Assembly: GCF_964204645.1 (NCBI RefSeq)
Contig: NC_134030.1
Span: forward strand, 18,171,110-18,235,109
Direction: 5' to 3'
Origin: Tubulanus polymorphus
Taxonomy: Eukaryota > Nemertea > Palaeonemertea > Tubulaniformes > Tubulanidae
Length of the DNA: 64,000 nt
Shown in pieces: positions 1-12,370 of the stretch (positions within the stretch are counted from its first letter, which is position 1; each line of letters starts with the position of its first letter). A program made the translations under genes and the position numbers. The notes beneath the pieces were generated by a model. That model was not told where the DNA came from. It saw nothing but the letters and a program-made list of their open reading frames with translations, and did no database searches.

Positions 1-199
1 GTTGTTGATTAAGGGAGGGCTGTTGAGTTTTGATAAAAAGTGCATCTCTAATTTTGCGATCTAGATCCGAAGATCCTTTATCTAACACTTTGAAATTCTT
101 TTTACTAAACGATACCTGACAGTCACGGCAATTTGACAGATGTTGGCCAATTGCTGAAGTCTTTAGTTTATGCTCCTTATACTCTCATTCAAGCACTGA

Positions 200-950
200 C
201 TGACACTGGTAGTACTAATTTCATTTCACGCGTCTAGAAAAGCTTCCAATACTGGACTACTTTTGAACTTTAATGCAATGTGTCCGTACAGATGGAAAAT
301 TGGTCTTATAAACACGATGCTTTTTCGTGCATACAATATATGCAGCAATTGGAACATTCTTTCAGAAGAATTGGATTTGCTAAAAAAATTATTCATTAAA
401 CTTATTGGTTATCCTAGCCATGTTTTTGATCACTGTTTTAAAAGATTTCTCGACTCCAAATTCGTTACCCAGCCTAAAACCGTTGATAGGAGTTAAGTTT
501 CTCTTTTCATTTCCATACCGTTTGTGGGTTTCCCGTCTATGCTATATGCTCAAAAAGTATAAAGAAACTGTTTAAATCGAATTTCGAAATAGACCTTCAA
601 TGCTCGCTCGTAACCACTAAGATTAAGAATTTCTTTTCACTTAAATGTCCGATTCCTAAATCCTTGAAAGCTATGGTTGTCTACAAATACACTTGTTTAT
701 GTGATATAAACACTGCCTATATAGGTAAAACCAAAAGACACCTAGTAACAAGAGTTAAGGAGCACAAACTTAAGACTTCAGCCATTTCTTTATTCGAAAA
801 TCGTACGCATTTCTGTTATTTAATTCGAAAATCAAAAGAATTATTTTTGAATCGAAAAGATGGCTCCAGGACGGCAGTGTTTCATGCTTCGAAATGTATT
901 CATGAAAAACATTTTTTGACGAGATATATCTCGTCGGTAAATGGGTAAAA
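200..950 (+). mobile_element. Penelope-like retroelement relic (RT tail and GIY-YIG nuclease)
   Basis: Two open stretches in different frames (263-496 and 664-948) read like the end of a reverse transcriptase and the start of the GIY-YIG endonuclease of Penelope-like elements. The first has an RAY..CS motif followed by a GYP motif, as in the RT thumb region. The second has VYKYTC, then AYIGKT, R and EHK, which is the GIY-YIG signature (VY...YIG...R...EH). The frame changes between them and there is no upstream RT palm, so this is a truncated, inactive copy. The family call is fairly secure; the exact edges are not. Confidence 0.7.
918..935. repeat. perfect 18 bp palindrome
   Basis: GACGAGATATATCTCGTC is its own reverse complement and lies just 3' of the Penelope-like nuclease reading frame. 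A related imperfect hairpin follows at about 979-998. They may be remnants of the structured 3' end of that element. Confidence 0.5.
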
Positions 951-1828
951 ATCATTTTACTTACTAAATAGATTTTCTGACGAGTCAAATCTCATCAAAA
1001 AATACCTGAATCTTTTTTCTTAATTCATAAATCAGAAAAAACTTTTTTTCTCATGTCTTCAGTACAGTACAGCATGAACAAATTTCTAAACAAAGAAATA
1101 TTAATTGTAAATAAGGCATAGTTAGGATCCAGGAATAGAGGGGCATGTCGAGAAAGGGTTAGACAGATTTCTGAGAGGAAACGTTGCTAGAAAAGTATGT
1201 TGGGATTATTCCAGGCCCGGGAGGAAGGACATATTGCTTGAATGTTAATCGGAAAGGTTAATTGGGATTTTGTTAGGCTGACATTTAAGGAGCCTATTGA
1301 AAATTTAGGAAGGGGTATACCAGCCCGGCAAAGTAATTCTTATAGCCGTATATATTTGTTAACTGTGCTGAAATTGGAGCACTTTGTTTATAAGAAATTT
1401 GGTGCAGGAAGAAATATTTTCAAATCAAATGATGTGGTTAGACATTCATGTATTTGAATTCAGAGTAGTCTATAGAGAGTGTTTGAAAGTCGTTACATGT
1501 TTGTTCACTTGCGTCAGACTGCTCCAACGTTCCATTAGTATTTCTAGTCAACTATCAGTTGCGTTAATTATCTATAATTCGGTATCGAATGTCACTGACT
1601 GGTCGGAACTTTCACACATGGAATTTTCGAGCGACAAAAAACGAAGAGGGCGGTTCAGAATTTGAGGGTCTGTGCGGGAAAAAACTTTTCCGACCAAAAA
1701 GTCGATTAAAATTTGACCTGCTTGAATCAACTAGTTGATTTAAGAACCTATAATTATTTTTCAGTTAGCGCTAAAATAAACGCTGTTCTTAGAACGTGCC
1801 AAATCCCAAACTGATTTCTCTTTTACAG
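951..1828. other. no gene recognised
   Basis: Only short open frames without recognisable motifs. The last part (to 1828, ending in TTTTACAG) reads as an intron with a splice acceptor for the NLR exon. Confidence 0.5.
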
Positions 1829-4516
1829 ATGTCGATAAAATTCAGAAATGTCTGAAAGAAACGTATCTACAAATGATCGATGTTGAATATTACAAAGAGG
1901 TTTCGTGGAGGGAAGAAGTCACCAATTTCAACGATTTCTTCACCCAAGAACATGCGAAAATTCGACTCCGATAACAGAGAAATGAAAAAAGTGAGGAACA
2001 ATTATTGATTTAACCCGATGATTTCGAGAAGCTTTTCACTTATGACGAGCAGGGTGTGAAACCCGTGTGCCTCGTAGGTGAACCCGGTATGGGTAAAACT
2101 ACACAGATTGTCAATCAAGTGTTGTCATGGGAGCGATCACCGTTTCTAAAGAAGTTCCGTATGTTATTCTATATACCGTTAAATTAACTGCCCGCTGAAA
2201 ACGCGTGTATTTATACGTACATTTACGAACATCTTTTGAATCGAGAAATCAGAAAGGTTCTGCCGATTGATAGTTTTAAAGAATTCTTACGGGAAAATGC
2301 AGAAAATTCGATATTTTGCTAGACGGCTTCGACGAGTTGAAAAGCGATAAAGCGAAGAATGACATCGTACACGTGACCAATGAATTACCGAAAGCGTATA
2401 TCGTCATAACGACACGTGAGTTCGGGGGCAGCATGATCGTCACTGATCCAAAATTCACCGTTGTATCGATATCCGGCTTCAAACAGGAAGAAGTCATCGA
2501 TATTATGAAGAGAAAATTCCCCGAGCGCGATGCAGAAGAGCTATTCAACAAGCTTGCAGCCACAGCGCCACCTTTATTTAACAGAATCTACTACAACCCG
2601 CTGATACTACTTATGTTTTGTTTTCTGTATATGGACGAGGAAGAAATTACGATACCATCAAAACTCACCGATATCTACATCGATTTGACATGTTTTCTGA
2701 TCAGTAAACGCGAGGGCCTCGAGTTGTCGAAGGAATGTTTTTTCCGTAATATCGGAAATTCGGAAGCGCTTAATGAAATTTGTCAAGTCGCGTATGAGAC
2801 GCTCATCGCGCATCAAAACAGCTTCAGCAAAAATCATCTCAAACTCAACGAATCGAAGCGGACGGCTTTGACGTGCAAAGAGGTGTCGCCAAGACGGAAA
2901 TCAGACCGCTCCGTCCAGCTACGATTCATACACAAATCTTTGCACGAATTTATGGCGGCGGTACACTCGGTCGTGAAATTCAACAACAGTCGTGAAATAC
3001 CCTGGAATAAATGCGCGTTTGATCAACTACCGCGCGAACTTGTGAAATATGGTGAATTATACCCGAGATTCATGGCAGGGCTGCTGCATCGTTACAAGCA
3101 TAACCACGGCCTCGGTGAACTTTTCAAGACTTTGATAGATGAACATTTAAAAGCAATCACAATAGTGGATAAGTACAATTCCTTGGATTTCATTACGAGT
3201 GAAGAGGTGATGCTCATTCCCGATTACGAACGCTACATCGAACTCCGATCTGAAAGAACTGATTTATCTGATCAGTGGTCAATCTACCTGGATGAAGCCG
3301 ACTGGCCGGACGACGCCATTAGTGAAATAGTTCCCTACATGCAGAAAATGTTGTTCGTATCTGAATTTAGCAGATCGCAGATAAACATGCTCGCAAAAAT
3401 ACTCGAACACAAACAATGTCAGATCGAGTTAGTTTACATAAAGTATACTGACACACTGAGCCCGGACAAATACCGCGTATTAGAAACAGCCATAGCGAGT
3501 AACACTAGTCTTCACGGTATGATAAAAGATACACACTGGTCATCAATACGTGATCAGTACTCGAGTATGTGTAAGAAGAGCAACAGTATAAACTGGTTTG
3601 TGCGGCTACATGAAATCCGCGAGACTGGTGAATGTTACAAGAAACTCGATAATGAATGGATTAAGACAAGTCACGTGATTGAATCTGATGATGACACGCA
3701 GTTGATCAGTGGTACTAACACACACAATACACTGGAGATTCTGATTATTGATACTGAGGTTAGTGCGAAACTTTTTGACAACATTCAGAAATCCTATCCA
3801 TTCCTGAAGCATCTGTATCTCCGCGTACCTCCCAGTAAAGGTGAAAATATAAACAGAGAGCTGACAAACTTGATCCCGGGCTTGAAAAGCTTAGAACTCT
3901 ACGGAACATTCAATGAAAATTTGACAAGGGAAGAATTGATGGACTTTAATAGCGCCATAAAACGTTCAGGTATCGAAACAATTCGGCTCAAACAGTGCGG
4001 AATGCGCGAACTAACGACAGATCAACGTGGAGCAATCAGTGATAGCGTCGGTTCAATGCCGAAACTAAAACGTCTGTTCATTGGCGGATTTTATTTACAA
4101 ATAAACCGCATTCTAGATCACCTGCCGCGGCTGACTGTATTATCGATACGGTTGTGGTCAGATGATGGTGACGCACTTGTTGGGTATCTATCATCAGATG
4201 CGGTAAATCAGCTGCGAGTAGTCTGTATTGATAGCTATCTCTATAGACAGGAACAGAACAATCGCATCTTACAACAATTTAAAAACGTCTCATCAATTCG
4301 TTATTTAAAGTTTCACAGTTCAGTCGCGCCGATTAATACACAGCACGATATCGATTTATTCGTCAAATTAATCGTCGAATAATCAATAATCTTCCGCATC
4401 TTTCTGACCTGTATATCGGCTGCTACAGCACCGACCGCGATACGACGAGAGATTACATCATATCAGAACTTAAAAAACTCAATAAAAGAGTGAGAGTAGG
4501 AATACACATCATGTGA
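1829..4516 (+). pseudogene. NACHT-LRR (NLR) receptor pseudogene
   Basis: NLR proteins are cytosolic ATPase sensors of innate immunity. The exon starts after a good acceptor in phase 1. The NACHT Walker A (GEPGMGKTT) is at about 2071-2097, Walker B (LLDGFDEL) at about 2313-2340, and a TTRE sensor motif follows. A winged-helix region ends in the typical HKSLHEFMAA motif near 2930-2960, and leucine-rich-like repeats run to the end. Three in-frame TAA codons (1972, 2011, 2185) and a frameshift just before Walker B break the NACHT part. A second frameshift near 4375 separates the last repeats, which stay open to TGA at 4514-4516. The 688-codon open stretch from 2316 to 4382 is otherwise well kept, so inactivation looks recent. 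Death-fold N-terminal exons were not found. Confidence 0.85.
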
Positions 4517-4659
4517 ACCATCTAGAGATTCATCAGATTCATCGGGATATATCGGTATCCATTCATCAATAAGTAGATTCATCGATTTATAAGATTCAAA
4601 CGACTAACGCGCATTTTGTATACAACGTCGCTTCTCTAGAGACAGAACTGAAACTGAAC

Positions 4660-4905
4660 TGATATTCGGAGGAATATTGTTTCCGCAATATCGAAAGTTT
4701 GGAAGCGCTTAAAGAAATTTGTAACGTCGCGTATGAGACGCTCATCCAAGACTCATGGCAGTATAATCGCGGCCTCGGTGAACTTTTCAAGACTTTAATA
4801 GATAAACATTCAAAAGCAGTCACTATTGATGAGGAAGGTTTCGATGATTAACGATAATAAAACTTTCCAGATGGCGGCCCTTTCCGATTACGAACGCTAA
4901 ACGTT
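4660..4905 (+). pseudogene. second NLR fragment with internal deletion
   Basis: 4665-4750 closely matches 2735-2812 of the NLR above. The next part matches about 3090-3160 and then a short stretch near 3220-3235, so several hundred bases between are missing. This is a deleted second copy and supports a former tandem NLR array here. Confidence 0.7.
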
Positions 4906-5345
4906 ACAATAAACCTCACCTCGGACTTTGGGGTAATAATTTCAAATGATTTCTCCAAGCTCGGACTTTTGAGTAACTGGACCAAAAACATGGATCACTT
5001 CTCTGAATTTCTATAACCAAATTTTTCCCTTCTTAACTCGCACTCGCTCACGTCGAGCCAATGTCTAATTGTTGGAGTTAGATGAGGTATATTAAGTTTA
5101 ATGAAGATGATATTTTAGCTTAGCGGTTCTTTGTGACACTTTCGAGAAAAACAAAACTCTCTGTAATAATAATGTATATATAATTATTTGATAACCTCAG
5201 AGATGTTGACAAATACAATTTATTTGATATTTTCCTATATAATTAAGAATTATGATAACTTGGAAAAATTGGAAATATTCTGAAATAATTCGTATCTTAT
5301 ATTAGAGTTTGTATGTATTTTATATATCTCGGTGATGGTTTGATG
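4906..5345. other. no gene recognised
   Basis: AT-rich sequence without a convincing open frame, RNA gene or repeat. Confidence 0.4.
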
Positions 5346-5750
5346 TCATATCATTCCCCCTCGCAACCCTCCCTCCATCCCTACCAACCCTCTCTCCACC
5401 CCAACCACACCTCCCACCCCTACCAACCCTCTCTCAACCCCTACCACACCTCCCACAGCTCCCACCCCTACCAACCCTCTCTCCACCCCTACAACACCTC
5501 CCACAGCTCCCACCCCTCTCTTCACCCCTACCACAGCTCCCACCCCTACCAACCCTCTCTCAACCCCTACCACACCTCCCACCCCTACCAACCCTCTCTC
5601 AACCCCTTCCACACATCCCACCCCTACCAACCCTCTCTCAACCCCTACCACACCTCCCACCCCTACCAACCCTCTCTCAACCCCTACCACACCTCCCACC
5701 CCTACCAACCCTCTCTCCACCTCTACCACACCTCCCGAACTCCTACCACC
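5346..5750 (+). repeat. C-rich minisatellite
   Basis: Tandem units of about 18 and 36-39 bp built from CCCCTACCAACCCTCTCT and CCCCTACCACACCTCCCA, with about ten imperfect copies. Open frames on both strands (Ser/Pro/His/Tyr on +, Val/Gly/Glu on -) follow from the repeat length and are not evidence of coding. Confidence 0.9.
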
Positions 5751-6099
5751 CCTATTGCTGATTGATGCTGTATATTAATCTTTTTGTGCTTGAATCAAGA
5801 TTTTTTGAATCAAGAGATTTTGTACGAAAAGAAAAAGCAATTCATCGAAAGGAGATGAATGCGCTTTTAAATAAAATCATTCTTATTTTTGTTATTTAAT
5901 TGAATGTTATTTCTGCACTATCTAATTTCTATTCTATTGATAAATCAATTGATTGTTATATCATCATGTTAATGTTATAAGATATTTTCTCCTTTCATCT
6001 CTTGTCAAAAAAAGTATTGTATATTATTCGTTTTCCGCGTCTAATCTGTTTTTACGCAGTCCTTCAGTCGGCGGAGGTTCAGATTTGTTTGTATGACTT
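5751..6099. other. no gene recognised
   Basis: AT-rich, no convincing open frame or RNA. Confidence 0.4.
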
Positions 6100-8960
6100 A
6101 TATACTGATATGTGCTAAACTGACTACTGAAATATACAGTGTAACTGATTTATAGTGTAGCTGAAATACATTGTTACTGAATAATAGTGTAGATAAATTA
6201 CAGTGTAACTGAATATTAACGGGATATACTTAAACTTATCTTACAATGTATAACTGTATTTTGTTTTAAATGCAATGTAACTGGTTTACGGTTTAACTAA
6301 TAATAATGATAATAATGTTTTATTCGCGATTTAAATTACAATATAAATTAGCAGAAATTGAGGTGATTTTAGAAATTCTAAAATTCTAAAAGAATTTTTT
6401 TTAAATTCTAAAATTTAAGAAATTACTAGAAATTGCTAATAATGTAACGTGCTTATTTTATTCGCTTAAATAAAAAGAATTTATATATAGATATTTCTTG
6501 TGTCAACTGCAGCTGGAGTAGAATCGACCCCTGGTCGCGATGTAGCTAACAGCATCGGATATAAACTGATATATCTCATGCAGTATTCAATTTTTTAATC
6601 ACTTGATGGATTCAGATGTTTAGATTGAAATCTTTGTTGTAAACTTTATGCATGGCGGGGAATGGATTGATTTTAGTAGATTTATAGAGCGAAGATGCAT
6701 TATGACAGTTAGTGTAATGTAAGTTTACTGATCCCAATGAAATGCGACACTTGGTTATTTGACCATTATTGGTTTACGTGGCGCTGTACCATTCACCAAG
6801 AACCTGCGAGTGTCTGATGTTACTGCAGTTTTGATGGGATCCTAGAGCGACGCAGATCACTGTGGAGACAATCACACTGTCAGGACTGGGTGTAGATTGT
6901 ACCATAGATCTGTTTTACCACCGGTACGTATGTCTTCACATCTAGAGGTGTATGTACATATCTCCCGTAAAATCAGACAAAATATCTATACTTACCTCTT
7001 GTGAATAAGTTCAACTAAATACAAGATGTAACTTGATAAAGGTGAGTTATTGAGGTTTTAATTTCTACTGCATGTGTTAGAAATATTCTTCTCTTCTAGA
7101 AAGCGCTGCTACAAACACTCTGAAAATGTCTTATTCCAGGTAATTGTTACAGACCAGTTTTGGAAGTAAAGGCTATCTGAACATGAAAGTGGAACTCTGC
7201 ATGATCAGGATTAGAGGGCGGTGATGAAATATCCAATGTCTGCAGGGATGGACAGAGACTGCTCATCTATTGGTTAAACACATTAGAAATGAAACTACAT
7301 TGTACATTGTAGGTATTTGTAGGTATTGCACAGACTACAATGTTCATGTATCGAGTCAAATCCTGATGGTGATAGTTGCAATTTTTTCAGATGAGCTCTT
7401 CTTCCTCAGGATCTGGATGCTGCCAATACGAGCTGACGAAACCAACCTGACCGGATAGATAGGTGGTGAGTAGATGACCAGATCATAATGTGTTACGTAT
7501 CAAGTAAGATTAAAACTTCTAATAGTGATCGTTACGTTTTTATTTCAGATCCAGCTCTTCTTCCTCAGGGCCTGATTGCTGTCAATCAGTGCTGACTAAA
7601 CCAACGGATACTAAATTAGTTGTCTTCACACCTTCCTCACTTCTTCGGGACCTGATTGCTGTCACGCTGGGCGTATAAACTGCAGTTTAAATGTGCACGG
7701 TCCGATAGAAGATGACTCCCGTGGAAAAGATAATCCAGAAACTGCTCACATTAATTCGGTGAGAAGACATTTTAACTGTTTGTGGTATATAGGAAACACT
7801 TCATCAATGATACAACGCAACTATTTGACTAGGTTTAAATCACGTTTCAACCACGTTTTTCAAAACGGTTGTTTATTTGATTCCCAGAGAAGCTTCAACT
7901 GTTTTCAAACGCTTAATTTTGTAGGGAGCCGAAAGTCAGGATATCACCGACCTGAAGATGAGCAAGGTTTACTAAACACAAGCCAACGCAAATCAAGGCG
8001 TCCAGTGAGAAGTACGGATATTAGAACGGGTGGTTTTATAACGTGTTTTGTATTAAACTAGTTTGTTTATCGGTATTTTCAATAGAATTCGTGAATCTAT
8101 ATTTTATTTCTTGTGTTTAGAGGTTAAATTTCAAATTATGAGCTACCTCAGGTAATTTGAATTGATTTGGTAGAGAAAAACGAATCATATAATTCTAGCT
8201 ATCAATTCGTAGAGGTTAAAATAGTATGAAAATAATTCTGTTTGTTTTACTAATGTTCGAATTGTACAATATAAAACCACCGTCACGACCAATAATGAAA
8301 TGATATCTAACTAATTTGAAGAAGTAAAAATTTTGTGCCAGAATTTTTATTTTCCTCCAAAAATATCGCGATTTCAGTTAATGTTTGGGTAATTCTCAGT
8401 GACTGTAACTACCATTAAAACTGACAAGTTATGTAGGTCAATTCCCACCGGTTGTTGCCACGGCAACGAATTATGATGTAATCTTTGTGAAAATGAAGTT
8501 TAAAAACGAGCTATTTTTGTTGAATTCAAACAGAATGAGACGTGTTTGTCTCCACTGTTTTAGGCAGTATTTTGAGTGACGATTCCATCGATCTTTCATC
8601 AAGATCGACAATATACATAGTTTGTATCATGAGTAGGCTATACTTTCAATAAAATAAGTTAATTATGATTATAAATATTATCTATCTTACTTTTCTGTGG
8701 ATGAATTTGTTTCGAAGGATATACGAAAATAAAATGATGAATGCGAGCTGAACCAATCAGATCTAAAACTTCATCATCTTCAAAGTGCGCGGATTACAAA
8801 GATAAGTGGGGTTCGAACCTATTGTCGCCGGATCAAAGAACATATCTAGACTGGTTACCGGTCTCTATCTTCAATTCCATATTGAATGGTAGACTGGTCG
8901 CCTGTCCAATTCTGCGCCACCTGCATTCGCAGTCTAACTGAAGGTAGAGACCGGCAACCA
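6100..8960 (+). repeat. 2.9 kb block, copy 1 (direct repeat of 43970-47060)
   Basis: The whole stretch aligns co-linearly with 43970-47060 with small indels and scattered substitutions. It begins in a low-complexity zone of reiterated TACAGTGTAACTGAA-like units. It contains an open 122-codon frame at 7693-8061 that starts at GTG, not ATG. It also holds exon-like units at about 7388-7450, 7548-7612 and 7630-7665 that share CTCTTCTTCCTCAG followed by a GATTGCTGTCA-like core. A short third match lies at 33075-33135, just 3' of receptor gene A. The block therefore travels with the receptor genes. No function can be assigned. Confidence 0.85.
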
Positions 8961-9540
8961 GTCTAATTGAATGGGACAGGCAACCAGTCTAACTGCCGTG
9001 TAAAGCAGTAGTTGTAACTGATCGTATTTTATACAGACACGTTTACAATATTATATAGTTCACGGTCAGTATTATAGCAACCACTACTGACAACATGTTT
9101 TGGAAGAGTATTTTGCGGCCATAAGATTTTTCTTTTCTAAGTAGAATCTTCGACATTCTAAACTCGAATTTTCGACTTCAACTTTATCGCAAATCATACA
9201 TAAATCTTAACTGTGCATTATTTATTTCATATTCCGGCGGTAAGTCTGCGCTGTTATTTTAGTTCACAGAAATTCCGCTAACGTTATTCATAGGGGCAGC
9301 ACTGACCGGTTCGAATTTCACACAGCCTCGCTATTCTACTGTGGCATGCGAGGAATACAGATATTTTCATTATCATTACCGTTCAACACTAGCTTACTTT
9401 AAAACATAGAAGTGTCAGCTTACACTTCTTTGTTCGTTCAGAATAATCCGTAAATACAGCTTTTAAAGTGATAGAATTATCCTTACGAGTAAAATCCCAC
9501 AATAAATGAATTAAATGATAAATGTTTATTAAAAACATAT
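8961..9540. other. no gene recognised
   Basis: No recognisable coding or RNA signal. Confidence 0.4.
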
Positions 9541-9965
9541 AAGAAATATTTCGGGTGGTTACTACCACCCTTTCTTTAGTCTAAAATGACTTGCCAAATA
9601 CGGTATTAATACATGAAATATGAAATAGGATACGAATCGCTGCGCATTAACTTATGGGGACTAGAGCACTGACATAACTTGAAAGAAGTTTATTATGGGG
9701 GCTGAAACCATTATTGAGGTTGACAGAACGATCGGAATGAGTAGTAATCAAAGCAGATTCAACTATATGTCGTTTAGTGCGACTACTGTTGAGAAAAATA
9801 ATATTGGCTCCAGAAAAATCAAAATTGTGTCCGGTAACCAAAGAATGAGAAACTACCCCACTTTCTAATTTAACCCCATTGAATACATCGCGTTTATGTT
9901 CTTTAATATGTTCCTTAATATTCCTACCAGTTTCCCCAACATAACGTAATGTATTTTTTAAAGTA
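9541..9965 (-). mobile_element. Penelope-like retroelement 3' fragment (GIY-YIG nuclease)
   Basis: On the minus strand from about 9960 to 9647 one open frame reads LRYVGETGR, then EHIKEHKRD, a conserved H...GH.FDF region and an IVES motif. This is the GIY-YIG endonuclease domain of Penelope-like elements. It stops at the border of the sequence shared with 53156, and the second copy lacks it, so it sits at a duplication or insertion boundary. No reverse transcriptase is present. Downstream on its strand (9580-9543) is a hairpin flanked by a CUGAUGA-like heptamer and GAAA. Confidence 0.75.
9543..9580 (-). ncRNA. degenerate hammerhead-like motif in Penelope relic
   Basis: The minus strand reads CTAAAGA, a perfect 7 bp GGGTGGT/ACCACCC hairpin with an AGTA loop, then GAAATATTTC. 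The layout (heptamer, stem II, GAAA, short stem III) is that of hammerhead ribozymes known from Penelope-like elements. However, the heptamer differs at two core positions from CTGATGA, so it is probably dead. Confidence 0.4.
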
Positions 9966-10664
9966 TTATAGAAATTAATCTTTTTTGTGCTTTTTTCACA
10001 GTTATCAAAGAGGATAAAATGAAGAGTGAAAGTTTCGATGATTTTAATTTAAATCGAAGATATTTCTGCGATATTACAAGGCCTGCAGTTAGTTTGATTT
10101 GATGAGTAAATTATTTTCTTCCACCTAAAACAACTAACAGTTAACAGACATTTTAATTCAAAATCTCATAGATAATCGATTATTTATTAATCGAAATTTA
10201 TAATTGATAAATTATTCCAATAAAAGTAAGAAATATTTTAGAGCATGTAGTTTTAGCGAACTCAAATTTTTCTGAATTTACATTTGAAAACTTTATTATC
10301 TCTAAATCAATTGAGATGATAACTAATTCAAATCAAATAATTATTAAAACAAATTGAGTGTTTTGAATAACTTTTAATATTGTTTGAATAATAATGAAAG
10401 AATAATTAACTTAAATCAAAATAACTGCAGGCCTTATCGCGGCAAAATCATTCATGACTTCATGAAAGGAACTATCGGCTGCTACGATCAGCTCAGAAGG
10501 GTCCGACACTTTTTTCATCAAACGTTTTTAATTTTCGCTTCCTCCGTTTGCTTAAACACTCGGATATATTAAACATTATCAATCCATCATCGAAGTATTC
10601 TGTTAAACTTCCTCAACCAGAGCGATTATTGTTATATATGTGAATCAATCCATCCTATATCACG
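9966..10664 (+). promoter_or_regulatory. 5' flank shared by both receptor genes
   Basis: The 0.7 kb upstream of the signal-peptide exon of gene A aligns almost base for base with 53164-53855 upstream of gene B, with a few small indels. That the match extends well beyond the coding exon suggests the promoter and 5' UTR were duplicated together. No individual element can be called with confidence. Confidence 0.5.
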
Positions 10665-10761
10665 ATGACGAAGACGCGTTTGTTCTTAATAATCTGCACA
10701 GTTTTACTATTGGGAAACTTATACATTGCAGAAACATCTGGAGCTAATACGAATGAAATAA
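10665..10761 (+). CDS. Ig-type receptor gene A, exon 1 (signal peptide)
   Basis: ATG opens a 32-codon frame with a basic start (MTKTR), a hydrophobic core (LFLIICTVLLLG) and a small-residue end (ETSGA). This is a standard secretory signal peptide. The exon ends at a GTAAGT donor in phase 1, the phase used by all extracellular exons of this gene at 28.7-29.7 kb. A homologous exon with the same phase is at 53856-53943. The 18 kb intron that follows is filled with transposons, so the link to the downstream exons rests on phase, strand and the parallel arrangement in gene B, and is an inference. Confidence 0.75.
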
Positions 10762-11077
10762 GTAAGTTACTGCGGCCTCCGTTACTCACCTTAGTAATTA
10801 TATTTCTATCGGAATTGCGAATTCAACCGATGACGCCAGAGTCAGTGCCGTAGAGATTTGTCACAGGCCCTATTAAATGTTACTGACAAAAGATAATCAG
10901 AAGATTTACAAACTATGGCGGAGAGTCTGTCTGACTCCTACGAGCAATTATCTAATCTAAGTTAGATAATCGCTCGGAGGTCTGACTCGCTGATTTGACC
11001 GCAAACATGATTATTAACGAAATTACGGACCAAAAACGTCGCACGAAGAGCAGGTGTGACAGACAGTAGTTAACCCG
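10762..11077. other. start of intron 1 of gene A, with a palindrome
   Basis: Intron start, homologous to the sequence after 53944 for the first 200 bases. A hairpin-forming palindrome (CTCC.ACGAGC..ATTATCTAA and its complement) lies at about 10935-10985. Confidence 0.5.
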
Positions 11078-11480
11078 TTCCCAAATGTTTTGATACTTTC
11101 TCAGTTTGTATCAAAAATATTGCCGATTTTAGGTCCTGAAAGTCCTGAAAAATGATAATTTTACAGTGTAAAATCGTACAAACGTCTCATCTATACCACA
11201 AAACACTTTATTTCCTGACCAATTTATGATGTTATGTGTGGGCCATAGACCTCAATATCTGCCTGTGATCTCAACTTTCAATTAAGATTACGTAAGCTAC
11301 TCGTGCCCAAAACGCGGCAGGCGCACAATAGTTACGCGCAGGGTACTTTTATTGTCGCCGACATAGAGGACCGATATTTTGCTAATTGGATTCGGGAGGT
11401 TTAAATCTCACAAGGTCAATTTACTAAAATTGTGACCTTCAGGGAGATTCTACGAAAGGCCGATCGTAATCAATTTTGGT
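11078..11480 (+). repeat. long inverted repeat, left arm
   Basis: This stretch is the diverged reverse complement of 21137-21547. Shared blocks include CCCAAATGTTTTGATACTTT, AAAATCGTACAAACG-like, GTGGGCCATAGA-like and GGAGGTTTAAA-like segments in inverted order. The two arms bracket about 9.7 kb that includes the LINE. They may be two copies of a dispersed element in opposite orientation. Confidence 0.7.
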
Positions 11481-12370
11481 TGAACTTGATACCATCAAGA
11501 TTGATGCTCACTGGTTTTAATGTCAAACCATGTAGTCCATATTTGGTAAGTTGTAAATTACTTAAAACCGAAAGAAAAACCCATTATTGGAACGAGTTTT
11601 TCCTAATTACGCGAATTACTTGAAATATCTAATAAATGAAATGTATACACAATACCAATAAGAACAACCTGATTTAATTCTGTTCGGAATTCATTCCTAT
11701 ATCTTCGTCATAAAAATCGGAGGCAGTATTTCTCATTGATTTTTTCAATAGCGTCATTTCAGCCATGGACTGTAAAAAAACGTTACTGATTCCATGGTTA
11801 AGCTCGTTTTCGAGTCAAATATTGCATTTGATTCATTTCTCGTTGTGGTTTTGTCAAAGCTATATTTTCACAGTCCGATCAGTAATACAAATAGCTAGTC
11901 AGTTACCAACGGTATAGCCAATAATCTACAGAACCACCCGAATAGCGAAAATTAGCAAATTGTACCAGTGATACCAGTTTTTGTCATGATTTTATCGAAC
12001 ATGTCATTCAATAATCGATGTGATCGGGTAAAAACTCGCCCCGTAAAGGTCCCTTTCAGTAAAAATCCCCTAGTTAAATATACCCCAAGGTAAAGGCCCT
12101 TGGTAAAAAACCCGAATAAAGATTTTTCAGTGTCTAGTTGGATGTTCTTTTCTTGTTCCTCTACCTGTATACCTTCTCTATCAGAAAGAAATGTTGTTAA
12201 CTGCAACTATCCGTTAATCAAACTGTTGAATTGTATAATAATTCAAGATGGCGGAATAGTGCTGACACGGATTATGAGCTGTCGCTAAAAATTCTTGAAA
12301 TAACTAAGTTAATAAGTTAGTATATGCTGTATTTTCCTCTCCCTGTCACGGATAATATCGCACGTTCAAG

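Noticed and set aside
5313-5765. Long open frames on both strands over the C-rich repeat
   Set aside because: They come from a minisatellite whose unit length is mostly a multiple of three; there is no signal peptide or splice context.
7693-8061. 122-codon frame conserved in both 2.9 kb blocks
   Set aside because: It starts at GTG, not ATG, and most differences between the copies change the amino acid. Kept only as part of the repeat.
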